DNA of 50,286 nt from Chitinolyticbacter albus (lineage in GTDB: Bacteria > Pseudomonadota > Gammaproteobacteria > Burkholderiales > Chitinibacteraceae): positions 1-50,286 of the forward strand of contig NZ_JANBVF010000041.1 of NCBI RefSeq assembly GCF_024437655.1, in the 5' to 3' direction. Shown here piece by piece: positions 35,630 to 44,003 of this stretch. The notes beneath the pieces were generated by a model that was given only the letters and a program-made list of their open reading frames with translations, was not told the DNA's origin and did not search any database. The position numbers and the translations under genes are program-made. The first letter of the stretch is position 1. Each line of letters starts with the position of its first letter.

Positions 35630-36895
35630 TCAAGCCAGTTGCATTACGCCGTAAATCAACGTCGCAACGACGGTGATGCTCAGACCAACCACCGCTTCAT
35701 ATGGAATCAGCTTCAACCGCTCTTTCATTTCCATATTGACCGCACCGGCGGTGGCATGGAAAAAACTGCCGTGCGGCAAGCTGTCGAGTACGGTGGCGCC
35801 CGAGTGGATCATTGCCGCCGATCCCAGCGGCGCAACGCCGAGACCAGCGAGTGTAGCGGCAAAGACTTGCGAAGCAACCGCAGTGCCTGCGGTGGTCGAG
35901 GCCGTGGCCATAGACATCAGGATGCCGGCAACCGGCGCGAGCACGTAGGCCGGCAGGCCCAGCCCGCCGATGACGTGAATCAGCAGGGTTTTCAATTCGG
36001 AGTTGGCAATGATGCCGGCCAGCGTACCGGTTCCCAGCAGCATGACGGCAACCGGCATCATCCGCGCCAGCCCGGCTGCACTGTACTGGGTCGCGTAGCG
36101 GAACTTGTTCATGGTGACGAGCCCTGCCAGACCGCCCACAGGCAGCGCGATCAGCGGATCGACAACGATGCCGGCAATCGGGCGCAAAGCCAGCAAGCCT
36201 ATGGCGACGACCGGTGCGGCAATCGATGCGCCAAACGACGGGAGGGTTTCGTCGTGATGGCGGTCGTGCAGCTCCGCACTGGTGACCGTGCTGCCCACAT
36301 GGGTGATCCTGCGCGCCAGCAAGTAGGCCACGAGCAAACCGAACAGGCCAGGAACGATACCGGCCATCATCACCGAGGTCAGCGGCTGGTGGAACGCGTC
36401 GGATGCGGCGATGGTGTTCGGGTTCGGAGACATCACGTTACCGGCCTTGCCACCGCCTATCATCGCCAGCAGCACGGCAAAGCGCGACAGATTGGCACGT
36501 TCGGCAATCAACAGCGCGATCGGCGCGACGGTGATCACGGCAACGTCGATGAACACCCCGACCGAGGTCAAGAGCAGCGTCGCCAGTGCCAGCGCCAGCA
36601 ATGCGCGAACCTCTCCGATCTTTTTGACGATGGTGTCGGCAATCCGGGCCGCCGCACCCGATTCGATCAGCACCCCGGCCAGCACACCGGCCGCGATGAT
36701 GCGCATGACCGCCGGGATGATGTTTTTTGCGCCATCCATCATCAGCGTAACGGTTTCGGGGAGGGCAACCCCACCAATCAGCCCGCCCAACAGAGCGCCC
36801 GCGATCATGCCGTAGGCGGGCGCAACCTTTTTGAGGATCAGTCCAATCGCGATGGCGAGCGCGGCAATGGCGCCCAAGGTGGATACCGTTACCAT
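35630..36895 (-). CDS. GntP-family permease, probable glycerate/gluconate transporter
   Basis: 421 residues, about 12 hydrophobic segments. GMIAGALLGGLIGG, GKAGNVMSPNPNTIAASDAF and HSGATVLDSLPHGSFFHAT are GntP/CitM-type motifs. Proximity to glycerate kinase suggests glycerate as substrate; gluconate-type sugar acids cannot be excluded. First gene of the operon. Confidence 0.88.
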   Translation of the reverse strand: MVTVSTLGAIAALAIAIGLILKKVAPAYGMIAGALLGGLIGGVALPETVTLMMDGAKNIIPAVMRIIAAGVLAGVLIESGAAARIADTIVKKIGEVRALLALALATLLLTSVGVFIDVAVITVAPIALLIAERANLSRFAVLLAMIGGGKAGNVMSPNPNTIAASDAFHQPLTSVMMAGIVPGLFGLLVAYLLARRITHVGSTVTSAELHDRHHDETLPSFGASIAAPVVAIGLLALRPIAGIVVDPLIALPVGGLAGLVTMNKFRYATQYSAAGLARMMPVAVMLLGTGTLAGIIANSELKTLLIHVIGGLGLPAYVLAPVAGILMSMATASTTAGTAVASQVFAATLAGLGVAPLGSAAMIHSGATVLDSLPHGSFFHATAGAVNMEMKERLKLIPYEAVVGLSITVVATLIYGVMQLA

Positions 36896-37153
36896 GGCCT
36901 ACTCCTGGTGGAGAAAACGTCTTGCTGCACTGCGACGTACAAGGCGGCGCCGGGCGACGCATCGGCATGCGGGTGCGATGACCCCTTCTTAGTTCATCGC
37001 GACGGCGTTGCACAGTTGCAATGCGCTTGGCGCTTCTGGACGTATGGCGTGGAACAACAACCCTTGCCACAAGCTGGAAATTCCAGTTTACCTAGACGTA
37101 AAAATCCGGGAACAGATCACAGCCTGAGCGCTTTGATACGAGCTCATTGACTA
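36896..37153. other. Promoter region of the transporter-kinase operon
   Basis: Holds a 13-base palindrome CTGGAAATTCCAG at 37074-37086, a possible operator, and GTTGCACAGTTGCAA near 37005. No gene. The cassette array begins at 37154. Confidence 0.45.
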
Positions 37154-37225
37154 GCCCAACGTTTGACTTGAGTACTGCGACGCAGACAGCGAAGCCGGGC
37201 CGCTCGAACGAAGCGGCTAGGCGAT
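37154..37225 (-). repeat. attC-2f
   Basis: Coding strand: R'' ATCGCCTAGC, CCGCTTCGTTCGAGCGG arm, then ACTCAAGTCAAACGTTGGGC at the R' end. Confidence 0.8.
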
Positions 37226-37232
37226 TGCATGC

Positions 37233-37679
37233 TTACGTTCGAAACTCACGCCTGTACTTAACGAAGCCTCGCTTCGACGAGCCCGCAAAGCCCTCCCTCT
37301 CGAAAAAGCGGTGAGCCTTTTCTCGCCGGATGGCACTAAGAAGCATGATCTTCGAGCAGTCTTTGCCCAAGCAAAACGCCTCTATATGTTGAAGCAAGGC
37401 TGCACCCAAGCCTGTGCCTCTGTGCGCCTGGTTTACGACGATATTTTCCACTACTGCAAATGGCTGAAAGCCGAACATAGCATCAGCGCATAGAGAAACC
37501 AACGCGGTTCCTTCGACCAAGCCATTGTGCTCGCATACAAAAAGAGCGGTGTTTGGATCGTCTGAGAGCTGCGCAATGCGCTCGGGCATGACATTAATGA
37601 CGGGACTATCAACAAGTTGGGCGTAGAGCTCCGCGATGCGATTGCTATCGGTTGGCTTTGCTGGTCTTACACGGTTCAT
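37233..37679 (-). CDS. Array 2 cassette f: GNAT acetyltransferase
   Basis: 148 residues. Acetyl-CoA site VVNQAHRGTGLGAALLQHIE (about 85-103, RGTGLG as the Q/RxxGxG/A loop) and the C-terminal KAHRFFEREGF are GNAT hallmarks. N-acyltransferase of unknown substrate; GNATs are common integron cargo. Last cassette of the array. Confidence 0.85.
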   Translation of the reverse strand: MNRVRPAKPTDSNRIAELYAQLVDSPVINVMPERIAQLSDDPNTALFVCEHNGLVEGTALVSLCADAMFGFQPFAVVENIVVNQAHRGTGLGAALLQHIEAFCLGKDCSKIMLLSAIRREKAHRFFEREGFAGSSKRGFVKYRREFRT

Positions 37680-37692
37680 AGATCTGACTAAA

Positions 37693-37762
37693 GCGCCTAA
37701 TATTTGAAGTAATGGGCCGACTTTAGCCGGTCTTGGTTGACTGAAGTGCTTGAGCTTATGCC
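37693..37762 (-). repeat. attC-2e
   Basis: Coding strand: GGCATAAG, CACTTCAGTCAACC, GACCGGCTAAAGTCGGCC, then TTACTTCAAATATTAGGCGC. The central hairpin GCCGACTTTAGCCGGT is clear. Confidence 0.75.
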
Positions 37763-37998
37763 ACTGAAATCACGATACGTTCGTTGTCTTTGTGGTCAAC
37801 AACTTCTATTAATTGACCAGAAATTTCACCAGATTTTGCTGCGTTGATAACATCCTGGATGTTGATGCCTTCGCTCTCAAGTGCTTGAAAGGCTTTCCTG
37901 GGAATTAACTTTGCTGCGATCTGAAGCACAAGCAATGGAATTTTAAAAGTGACATCCGGCTTTTCATTCTCGAACACCTCGATAATCAAACTTGCCAT
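37756..37998 (-). CDS. Array 2 cassette e: small protein
   Basis: 80 residues. MASLIIEVFENEKPDVTFKI then a helical middle and a C-terminal VVDHKDNERIVISVA strand. The pattern resembles small SHOCT-free alpha/beta regulators often found beside membrane stress proteins, but I cannot name a family. Stop overlaps attC-2e. Confidence 0.6.
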   Translation of the reverse strand: MASLIIEVFENEKPDVTFKIPLLVLQIAAKLIPRKAFQALESEGINIQDVINAAKSGEISGQLIEVVDHKDNERIVISVA

Positions 37999-38045
37999 TT
38001 ATCTTTCTCCAATGCGTTGTGATGTTTGTGCAAACTTCAGCAGCC

Positions 38046-38119
38046 GCCCTAACGAACGACCTCAGCAGGGACAGCCACGGTGTTGGGGGATACAGTCGGC
38101 GGCAATGGTTTGTCAGGCG
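38046..38119 (-). repeat. attC-2d
   Basis: Coding strand: GGCGCCTGAC (R''), AAACCATTGCCGCC arm, then GGTCGTTCGTTAGGGCGG (R'). R'' overlaps the stop of cassette d. Confidence 0.75.
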
Positions 38120-38457
38120 CCGAAGCTGATAACGAGCTCTTCATTGGACCAAAGCGTGAATACCCCTCCACCTTTACTCTTCGCGTAGCCGATCCGGTTA
38201 ATGCCATCCACATTAAACACTTTAGCGGGCTCAGCCCTGGTGATTTTGCCATCTTTGAAAAACCAGACATTCTTTTTATAAATGAAGCACATGGTTTTGT
38301 AATCCGAGTCTGTTTCATAGATTTTTACCGGTTCGTCAAACTTCGCATATCGCGCAGATTGATAAAATGAAGTCCAGAGCGTTTTTAAAGGATCATCCGC
38401 GAAAGCGCTTATTGAAATACAGGACAAAAATACAACCAAGACAAATATTCTCATCAC
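38113..38457 (-). CDS. Array 2 cassette d: exported small protein
   Basis: 114 residues with a signal peptide (about 1-20, ISAFADD). The mature part is beta-rich (YKTMCFIYKKNVWFFKDGKI then FNVDGINRIGYAKSKGGG). No family recognised. Confidence 0.65.
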   Translation of the reverse strand: MMRIFVLVVFLSCISISAFADDPLKTLWTSFYQSARYAKFDEPVKIYETDSDYKTMCFIYKKNVWFFKDGKITRAEPAKVFNVDGINRIGYAKSKGGGVFTLWSNEELVISFGA

Positions 38458-38460
38458 CCA

Positions 38461-38567
38461 TCCTCACGTTTGATATGAGAGTTGGCACAATGAAATAACC
38501 TTTACAACACCCTATCGATTTAAGGGTGAGTCGCCAGCACAGCAAAACTTCAAATTTGGTTAGGCAA
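38461..38567 (-). repeat. attC-2c
   Basis: Coding strand: R'' TTGCCTAAC inside the end of the preceding gene, a long 107-bp body like VCR-class sites, and AAACGTGAGGA as a degenerate R'. Confidence 0.55.
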
Positions 38568-38888
38568 TTCAAGATCCAGAAGCAATTCCAGCCGATCGAC
38601 ATGCGACCAGGTCTCTCTCTTGAAGGTATTGTGGTAAGCATCAATCATTGCCAGTGAGTTCGCCGCGACGGCCTCGGCTTTGCTTTGGGACGCGGATCGC
38701 ATGTAATAGACAAGAAAGTCGCCGCTGGGACTTGAGTCGAGAAAAACGGATTCGATGGTCACTCCTTCAAGCTGCAAAGTTTGCAGCGCTTCCTCTCGGT
38801 GTTGGGAGATGAACGCGGCCCACTCTCGAACTCGCTGGAGCGAATTGGGCTTCAAGGCAACGCGGGCACAGACAACTTCTTGTGTCAT
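38550..38888 (-). CDS. Array 2 cassette c, second gene: DUF6176-like protein
   Basis: 112 residues. VALKPNSLQRVREWAAFISQ with EGVTIESVFLDSS and DFLVYYMRSAS fits the small ferredoxin-like DUF6176 proteins. Overlaps the upstream gene by 4 bp with no attC between, so the two share one cassette. Confidence 0.65.
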   Translation of the reverse strand: MTQEVVCARVALKPNSLQRVREWAAFISQHREEALQTLQLEGVTIESVFLDSSPSGDFLVYYMRSASQSKAEAVAANSLAMIDAYHNTFKRETWSHVDRLELLLDLELPNQI

Positions 38889-39286
38889 CTACAGGGCTTC
38901 CAACGCCAATTGAGGGCGGTAATGGCAATACTGGTGAGAAAACCAGAGATAGCTGCGGCATAGAACTCAGGAAAACCCCACGCAACATGTACCGCGACAG
39001 CAAACCCGGTGAGAAAGGAGACCCAGGCAACAAGAATCCGGTAGCTTGGCGCTACGAGAACGGCGGACAAGACGACGGCAATGGCCGATAGGCCTGCAAA
39101 GGCCAAAATCAGCCGGTGCAGCAACTCGACAATATTGTCGTTGGTGCAGATACCTGACACGAGATCATCAGGTGGGCACAGTGATCGCTCAACATAGCTA
39201 TGGGTTACCAAGCCAAGAAATATCACTAAATACCAGGCAGCCATGGCTACTGGAATTACAAATAGCCAACGAAGAATTATTGACAT
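38885..39286 (-). CDS. Array 2 cassette c, first gene: membrane protein
   Basis: 133 residues, four predicted transmembrane segments (about 5-27, 57-80, 83-104, 110-127). The loop with CPPDDLVSGICTNDN probably carries a disulfide. The ATG is close behind the R' box. No family recognised. Confidence 0.7.
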   Translation of the reverse strand: MSIILRWLFVIPVAMAAWYLVIFLGLVTHSYVERSLCPPDDLVSGICTNDNIVELLHRLILAFAGLSAIAVVLSAVLVAPSYRILVAWVSFLTGFAVAVHVAWGFPEFYAAAISGFLTSIAITALNWRWKPCR

Positions 39287-39289
39287 AGT

Positions 39290-39336
39290 GTCTGACGTTT
39301 AAAGCAATGGGCCAGCTAACTGAAGTGTTATGGCTT
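39290..39336 (-). repeat. attC-2b
   Basis: Coding strand: GCCATAAC (R''), ACTTCAGTTAGCTGGCCC, TTGCTTTAAACGTCAGAC (R' with GTT changed to GTC). Short, compact site. Confidence 0.6.
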
Positions 39337-39358
39337 TAAGCCACCATGACTTTCCGCA

Positions 39359-39757
39359 TTATTCCGAATCTTCTGCCCACACTGCCGCAGTTTCACCAAA
39401 TTCGCTCTCCAGTGCATTGCGTACCAGTGCCGGGTAGGCAAACCAATATTGCCTGCGAACTGCATCCCGAACGAAATCTTCACCAAACACACTGGCAAAG
39501 TGTCGTTGCTCATAAAGCTTGAGCGGGCTTCGATCATCAGTTAGCAAAGCACGCCGATGCTTCTTTAACAGGCGCTGAAGGTCGCTGCGGGTACAAATCC
39601 CGAATCGATATAACTCAGGCAGCAGTTCTTCATAAAGAGCCATGTCCAGAACGTAGTCGTTCCTTCGCGGAAACAGACTTTTCATAACTTTTCGCACCAA
39701 CTCAGCAGAGAGAGTCGCTAGGAGTACTTTGCGACGAGCTGATATGCGCGATTTCAT
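39359..39757 (-). CDS. Array 2 cassette b: hypothetical protein
   Basis: 132 residues, basic N-terminus (MKSRISARRKVLLATLSAEL) then a mainly helical domain (DYVLDMALYEELLPELYRFG, DLQRLLKKHRRALLTDD). No motif recognised. The ATG is 2 bp past the R' box, typical of cassette genes. Confidence 0.65.
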   Translation of the reverse strand: MKSRISARRKVLLATLSAELVRKVMKSLFPRRNDYVLDMALYEELLPELYRFGICTRSDLQRLLKKHRRALLTDDRSPLKLYEQRHFASVFGEDFVRDAVRRQYWFAYPALVRNALESEFGETAAVWAEDSE

Positions 39758-39758
39758 A

Positions 39759-39818
39759 GCTCTAACGATGGTGTTAAGCGGCCGCGCGTCGCGCGGTCCG
39801 CTTGAAGGACTTATCAGC
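39759..39818 (-). repeat. attC-2a
   Basis: Coding strand: GGCTGATAAG, TCCTTCAAGCGGACCGCGCG, hairpin tip ACG, CGCGGCCGCTTAACACCAT, R' CGTTAGAGC. A very clear attC fold. Confidence 0.85.
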
Positions 39819-40557
39819 CATTGTCGACCACAATTTCAGTTAACCTCCTATCAAAAAAATCCAAGTAATAAACTCTATGAAAAGGAGATTCAAATTTCAC
39901 TTTGAGCACAGGCGGCTGAGCATCAAACCATGATGATGGGTCATGTCCATCCGCCACTACAAGCAACCATATTTCACTGCATTTTGTGAGATATTCATTT
40001 ACTTTGGATTTTTTACTCTCTACTGCTGCTACAACTTCTTGATCGATAGTTCTTTTAACCCAGCCAGCCCTTGCCACAGTTGCTCTAGTTGCAATAGTTT
40101 CATTTGTTGCGAACAATCTAATACATCTAATAAATTCGTTATCAGGACGAATTTCAAACAATTCCATACCAGACAAGTTACGGCCATTAATTTCATTTAC
40201 GATACATCTGTAAATTTCGTTAGCCAGATTTTCACGCTCACTTGGCCCAATCGCCCTGGGCAAATTCAATAGCAACGTAGCTTGAAATTTATAATGAAGA
40301 TCCGCTCCTTTAAGCTGAACTCTTCTGGCTATATCGTTTCCAATGTTTTCAATTGCAACTAGCTTTATGTCACTTGAACCATCTAAAAATATCTGAGTAT
40401 GTTCAACCCCAACAATTTTATCGAATCGCTCGAAAATGAAGTCTGGTGGTTCTGGTCTAGCATAATCAACAACAGGGGAACCAAATAATTCTTTAGTAAA
40501 CGCTTCAAAATGTAGCTGCTCTCTAAATAAATTTGGCATATTCGTATTGGCCAACAT
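39814..40557 (-). CDS. Array 2 cassette a: hypothetical protein
   Basis: 247 residues from the ATG at 40557; if the boundary is the GTTGGCC box at 40555-40549 the start would be the ATG at 40539. AT-rich. PPDFIFERFDKIVGVEHTQI suggests a nuclease-like Asp…E-T fold (compare PD-(D/E)xK E-x-K cores), but the catalytic Lys is not evident. KSKVNEYLTKCSEIWLLVVA and a C-terminal VYYLDFFDRRL complete a single domain. Function not assigned. Confidence 0.65.
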   Translation of the reverse strand: MLANTNMPNLFREQLHFEAFTKELFGSPVVDYARPEPPDFIFERFDKIVGVEHTQIFLDGSSDIKLVAIENIGNDIARRVQLKGADLHYKFQATLLLNLPRAIGPSERENLANEIYRCIVNEINGRNLSGMELFEIRPDNEFIRCIRLFATNETIATRATVARAGWVKRTIDQEVVAAVESKKSKVNEYLTKCSEIWLLVVADGHDPSSWFDAQPPVLKVKFESPFHRVYYLDFFDRRLTEIVVDNG

Positions 40558-41108
40558 TAAGGAGGGCCCCCAAAAGGGCAATTGTGTGTCGTATCGGGGC
40601 ACTAAAATCCGTGGCTCTGCTGCTTGCAGCCCTCAGCTTTGCTCGTTTCCGCCCACCTTCTTCCTGCAACCCGGGTAGCTGCGCAGCTTCATAGCATTTC
40701 TCGGTCGCCAAGCCATGGCCGGTGGGGAATGGTTTCGGTTGTACCACGTAGCTCGCGGATGTTGCCAAGCCAACAGTCAATTTCCAGTCAGCATGTGGCT
40801 AGTATGCGACGGATGCCGGCGCGGTGTGCTGGTCGTTCGACGTGTGCCACGAACTCAATCAACGCCGGCCCGCCTCGCCTGCCATCCGCACCACATCAGA
40901 ACCGCATGCCATTCGCAGTGCCGGGCCGATTGCGTAGTGCTCACCGAGCGCGCGGGTGCAATGGCCGGGCATAGCGGCAGCCCGGCTAGGTGTAGCCCAG
41001 CAGCGGTGCCGCGCCAGCTTGGGGTGATTTATAGTGGACCATCCCTTACAAGGGCTGATGCGGGAATCGCTCAACCCGAACGGCCCGCCCACCCACCCTC
41101 GCCCTGCG
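40558..41108. other. Intergenic region right of array 2
   Basis: GC-rich, with a plus-strand frame (40624-40974) rich in Arg/Ser/Pro that is typical of non-coding DNA. I searched it for IntI motifs (RHP, LRTE-AY, catalytic box) and see none. Confidence 0.5.
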
Positions 41109-42116
41109 ATGACAACACCTGCCCACCGCCAGCCCCAGCTTGATCTGATCCGACTGTTCGCCACCTTTGCCGTGGTCTGGCTGCATGTGTCGGCCAATGT
41201 GGTGATTTATCGACCGGATGCCGCAAGCAGCGCGTGGTGGACCGCCAATGTGGCCGACGCGCTGGTGCGCTGGTGCGTGCCCGTGTTCGTGATGCTGAGC
41301 GGCGCCTTGCTGCTGCCAGGGGCCGGGCAGATGTCGGCCACCGACTTCTACCGCAAGCGCCTGCCGCGGCTGCTGTGGCCACTGTTGGGCTGGACCGCGT
41401 GCTATCTGGCGCTACGCGCCGGCACCGAACCGCGCTTCAGCTGGGCGCAGGGCTGGCGCGATGTGGTTAAGGGCGTGCCCTACTACCACCTGTGGTACCT
41501 CTATATGACGCTGGGGCTGTATCTGGCCGCGCCGTTCATTGCGCGCGTCACTGCGCCAGCCGAAATGCGCCTGCTGATGGGGCTGGCACTGGCGATCGCG
41601 GCAACCGAATCGTTGATCGGCAGCGGGCAGGCCAGTGTCCTCACTCGCTTCGTGCCCTATGTCGGCTACTTCGTCGCCGGTCACTATTTTGCGCTGCGGC
41701 CGTGGCGACCGGCCCCCAGCCGGGCGATCCTGCTGGCGCTGGCTTGTGGTGCGCTGATTGCGCTAACCACCGGCCTGTTGCTGCCCACGCTGGGGAAACG
41801 CGCCTGGTTGTTGATGTATGCCTATACCAACCCGCTGGTCATCGTGATGTCGTTGGCCCTGTGGCTGGCGCTATTGCAATGCCGCGCGGATGGCTGGGCA
41901 TGCCATCCGCTGGTCCGCGCGCTTTCCCGCCTTTCGCTCGGCATTTACGCCATCCACCCGCTGTGGCTGCTGGCGCTGGGGCGCAATGGGTTGCACGGGC
42001 TCAGCTTCAATCCGGCATGGGCCATTGCGCTAACCAGCATTGCGGCCTTTGTCTTGTCTGCGCTCTGTGCCGCACTGCTATCGCGGCTGCCACTGCTGCG
42101 ACGCCTCGTCGAGTAG
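41109..42116 (+). CDS. Acyltransferase family 3 membrane protein (OafA/WecH-like)
   Basis: 335 residues, about ten transmembrane helices. LDLIRLFATFAVVWLHVSAN at the N-terminus carries the conserved R and H. YHLWYLYMTLGLYLAAPFI and LGIYAIHPLWLLAL follow the family order. Members O-acetylate cell-surface sugars in the membrane. The longer in-frame ATG at 41034 has no support. Confidence 0.88.
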   Translation: MTTPAHRQPQLDLIRLFATFAVVWLHVSANVVIYRPDAASSAWWTANVADALVRWCVPVFVMLSGALLLPGAGQMSATDFYRKRLPRLLWPLLGWTACYLALRAGTEPRFSWAQGWRDVVKGVPYYHLWYLYMTLGLYLAAPFIARVTAPAEMRLLMGLALAIAATESLIGSGQASVLTRFVPYVGYFVAGHYFALRPWRPAPSRAILLALACGALIALTTGLLLPTLGKRAWLLMYAYTNPLVIVMSLALWLALLQCRADGWACHPLVRALSRLSLGIYAIHPLWLLALGRNGLHGLSFNPAWAIALTSIAAFVLSALCAALLSRLPLLRRLVE

Positions 42117-42123
42117 CCACCCC

Positions 42124-42570
42124 ATGCTTGCCCGCGCGCTGCTCGCTTTCCTCGCTCTGCCCGGCGTGGTGGCATTTGGCGTGCCGCTGCTCTGGCTGTA
42201 TCTAGACGGATATACCGTGCTAGCCCACCCACTCGGGCTCGCGCCACTGATCGCCGGCTGCTTCGGCCTGATCTGGTGCGTGCGGGATTTCTATGTCGCC
42301 GGCAAGGGCACGCTGGCGCCCTGGGCGCCACCGCAACGGCTGGTGGTGGTGGGCCTTTACCGCTACAGCCGCAATCCCATGTATGTGTCGGTTTTGCTGA
42401 TCGTGCTGGGTTGGGCCAGCTGCAGTGGCGCCTGGGCACTCGCGGTATACGCCGCAGTGCTGGCGCTGGCTTTCCACTGCCGCGTGGTGCTGGGCGAAGA
42501 ACCGTGGCTTGCGCGCACCCACGGCGATGCCTGGCAGCGCTATGCAGAGCGCGTGCCGCGCTGGTTCTGA
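42124..42570 (+). CDS. Isoprenylcysteine methyltransferase-like membrane protein
   Basis: 148 residues, about four transmembrane helices. GLYRYSRNPMYVSVLLIVLG and the C-terminal LGEEPWLARTHGDAWQRYAE are the ICMT/PEMT signatures that bind S-adenosylmethionine. Follows the acyltransferase by 7 bp, so the pair forms an operon. Bacterial substrates are mostly unknown. Confidence 0.85.
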   Translation: MLARALLAFLALPGVVAFGVPLLWLYLDGYTVLAHPLGLAPLIAGCFGLIWCVRDFYVAGKGTLAPWAPPQRLVVVGLYRYSRNPMYVSVLLIVLGWASCSGAWALAVYAAVLALAFHCRVVLGEEPWLARTHGDAWQRYAERVPRWF

Positions 42571-42611
42571 TACGACCGCTTAATTTCAATATCACGCCAT
42601 TTTTCCGCAAT

Positions 42612-42632
42612 TCAAGAAAATTATTTTCTTGA
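42612..42632. promoter_or_regulatory. Perfect 21-bp palindrome, candidate RpiR operator
   Basis: Arms TCAAGAAAAT and ATTTTCTTGA around a single T, 61 bp before the first gene of the oxidised-chitin-type operon. AT-rich against a GC-rich background. The RpiR regulator is the second gene of that operon. Confidence 0.7.
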
Positions 42633-42693
42633 TCGCACGCAGGACCGCCACTATCATCACTCGCTTACAGCACCTGGATATGCGGCGATCCCC

Positions 42694-43956
42694 ATGGAAA
42701 ATCGTTTTCACGATCATCTGCTGGACCTTAACGGCAAGGGCTTGGGAGCGGCCGATCACGGCGCCACGCTGGGCGACGTTGGCAGCCTCAACTGGAACAT
42801 CCTCGCCGAGGAGGTCAGCCTGCCGGTGGCCGTGCTGCGCAGCGAGCGTATCGCGCACAACCTGGCGTGGATGCGCGATTTCATTGCCCGCTACGGCGTG
42901 AAGCTGGCCCCGCACGGCAAGACGACGATGAGCCCTGCCCTGTTCCACCGCCAACTGGAGCACGGCGCCTGGGGCATCACGCTGGCCACCGCGCCGCAGG
43001 TGCTAGCCGCCTACCGCCACGGCATCCGCCGCGTGCTGCTAGCCAACCAGCTGGTGGGCCGCGCCAATATGGCCATCATCGAACGGCTGCAGCGTGATCC
43101 GGCGTTCGAGTTCTGGTGCTGTGTCGATTCGGTCGCCAACATCGCCGCGCTCGGCGCCCATTTCGCCGCCGCCGGCCAGACGTTGCAGGTGCTGCTTGAG
43201 CTGGGCGTGGCGGGTGGGCGCACCGGCGCGCGCAGCGAGGCCGAAGAAAATGCACTGCTTGCCGAGATCGCCCGCTGGCCCGCGCTGCGCCTCTCTGGTA
43301 TCGAGCTCTACGAGGGCGTGCTCAAGGACGAAGCTGCGATCCGTGCGCTGCTGCAACGCGCCGCAACCCGCACCCGTGCTCTGGCCGCAGCAGGCGCGTT
43401 CGGCGATGGTCCGGTGATCCTGACCGGTGCCGGCTCGGCGTGGTTTGATGTGGTGGCCGAGGAATGGGCGGGGCTTGAGATCGGCCGGCCGCTCGACATC
43501 GTGCTGCGCCCCGGCTGTTATCTCACCCACGATGTAGGCATCTACCAGGCGGCACAGCAACGCATCGAGGCGAACAATCCAGTCGCCCGCGACATGAACG
43601 CCAGCCTGCTGCCGGCGCTGCAACTGTGGGCCTACGTGCAGTCGTTGCCGGAACCGGGCCTGGCCATCATCGGCCTGGGCAAGCGCGATGCCGCATTCGA
43701 CGCCGGCCTGCCCGTGCCCGCGCTGCAGCATCGCCCGGGCGAAGCCGCGCCGCGCAACGCGCCGGCCGGGTGGGCGCTCTCCAAGATGATGGACCAGCAC
43801 GCCTTCATGCAGGTGTCCGCTAGCGACGACGTGCGGGTAGGCGATCTGGTTGCATTCGAGATCTCCCACCCCTGCCTCACGTTCGACAAGTGGCGCCAGC
43901 TCGCCATCGTCGATGCGCACTACGCGGTGACCGAGCTCGTCGAGACTTTCTTCTAG
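42694..43956 (+). CDS. PLP-dependent D-amino-acid deaminase/aldolase-fold enzyme, candidate D-glucosaminate deaminase
   Basis: 420 residues, fold type III. The PLP Lys lies in KLAPHGKTTMSPALF (about 74), and the phosphate loop is ILTGAGSAWFD. The C-terminal beta domain has metal-type His/Cys in DQHAFMQV and SHPCLTFDKW, as in D-serine dehydratase (DSD) and D-threonine aldolase. In oxidative chitin use, a DSD-like enzyme turns D-glucosaminate into 2-keto-3-deoxygluconate and ammonia. Neighbours (deacylase, RidA, KDG-type kinase) support that over simple D-amino-acid use. First gene of the operon. Confidence 0.85.
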   Translation: MENRFHDHLLDLNGKGLGAADHGATLGDVGSLNWNILAEEVSLPVAVLRSERIAHNLAWMRDFIARYGVKLAPHGKTTMSPALFHRQLEHGAWGITLATAPQVLAAYRHGIRRVLLANQLVGRANMAIIERLQRDPAFEFWCCVDSVANIAALGAHFAAAGQTLQVLLELGVAGGRTGARSEAEENALLAEIARWPALRLSGIELYEGVLKDEAAIRALLQRAATRTRALAAAGAFGDGPVILTGAGSAWFDVVAEEWAGLEIGRPLDIVLRPGCYLTHDVGIYQAAQQRIEANNPVARDMNASLLPALQLWAYVQSLPEPGLAIIGLGKRDAAFDAGLPVPALQHRPGEAAPRNAPAGWALSKMMDQHAFMQVSASDDVRVGDLVAFEISHPCLTFDKWRQLAIVDAHYAVTELVETFF

Positions 43957-44003
43957 CAACCGCTGCGGCCCGCGACCTAACCGACCACACACAGAACCCG
44001 CCC

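Larger units (their letters stand above)
37154..40557 (-). mobile_element. Second integron cassette array without integrase (CALIN), minus strand
   Basis: Seven small minus-strand genes are separated by six attC-like inverted repeats. R' boxes (coding strand): GTTAGAG 39766, GTCAGAC 39296, GTGAGGA 38467, GTTAGGG 38053, ATTAGGC 37700, GTTGGGC 37160; a candidate GTTGGCC at 40555 opens the array. Several cassettes show the own-start/own-end complementarity: CGTGAGGA/CCTGAC and ATTAGGCG/CGCCTAGC are the clearest, and others have drifted. All genes are AT-richer than the flanks. No intI-like sequence appears at either end. Orientation is opposite to the first array 20 kb away. Confidence 0.82.

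Noticed and set aside
40558-41108. Possible integrase gene for array 2
   Set aside because: Searched both strands by eye for IntI motifs; none found, so array 2 is called integrase-less.
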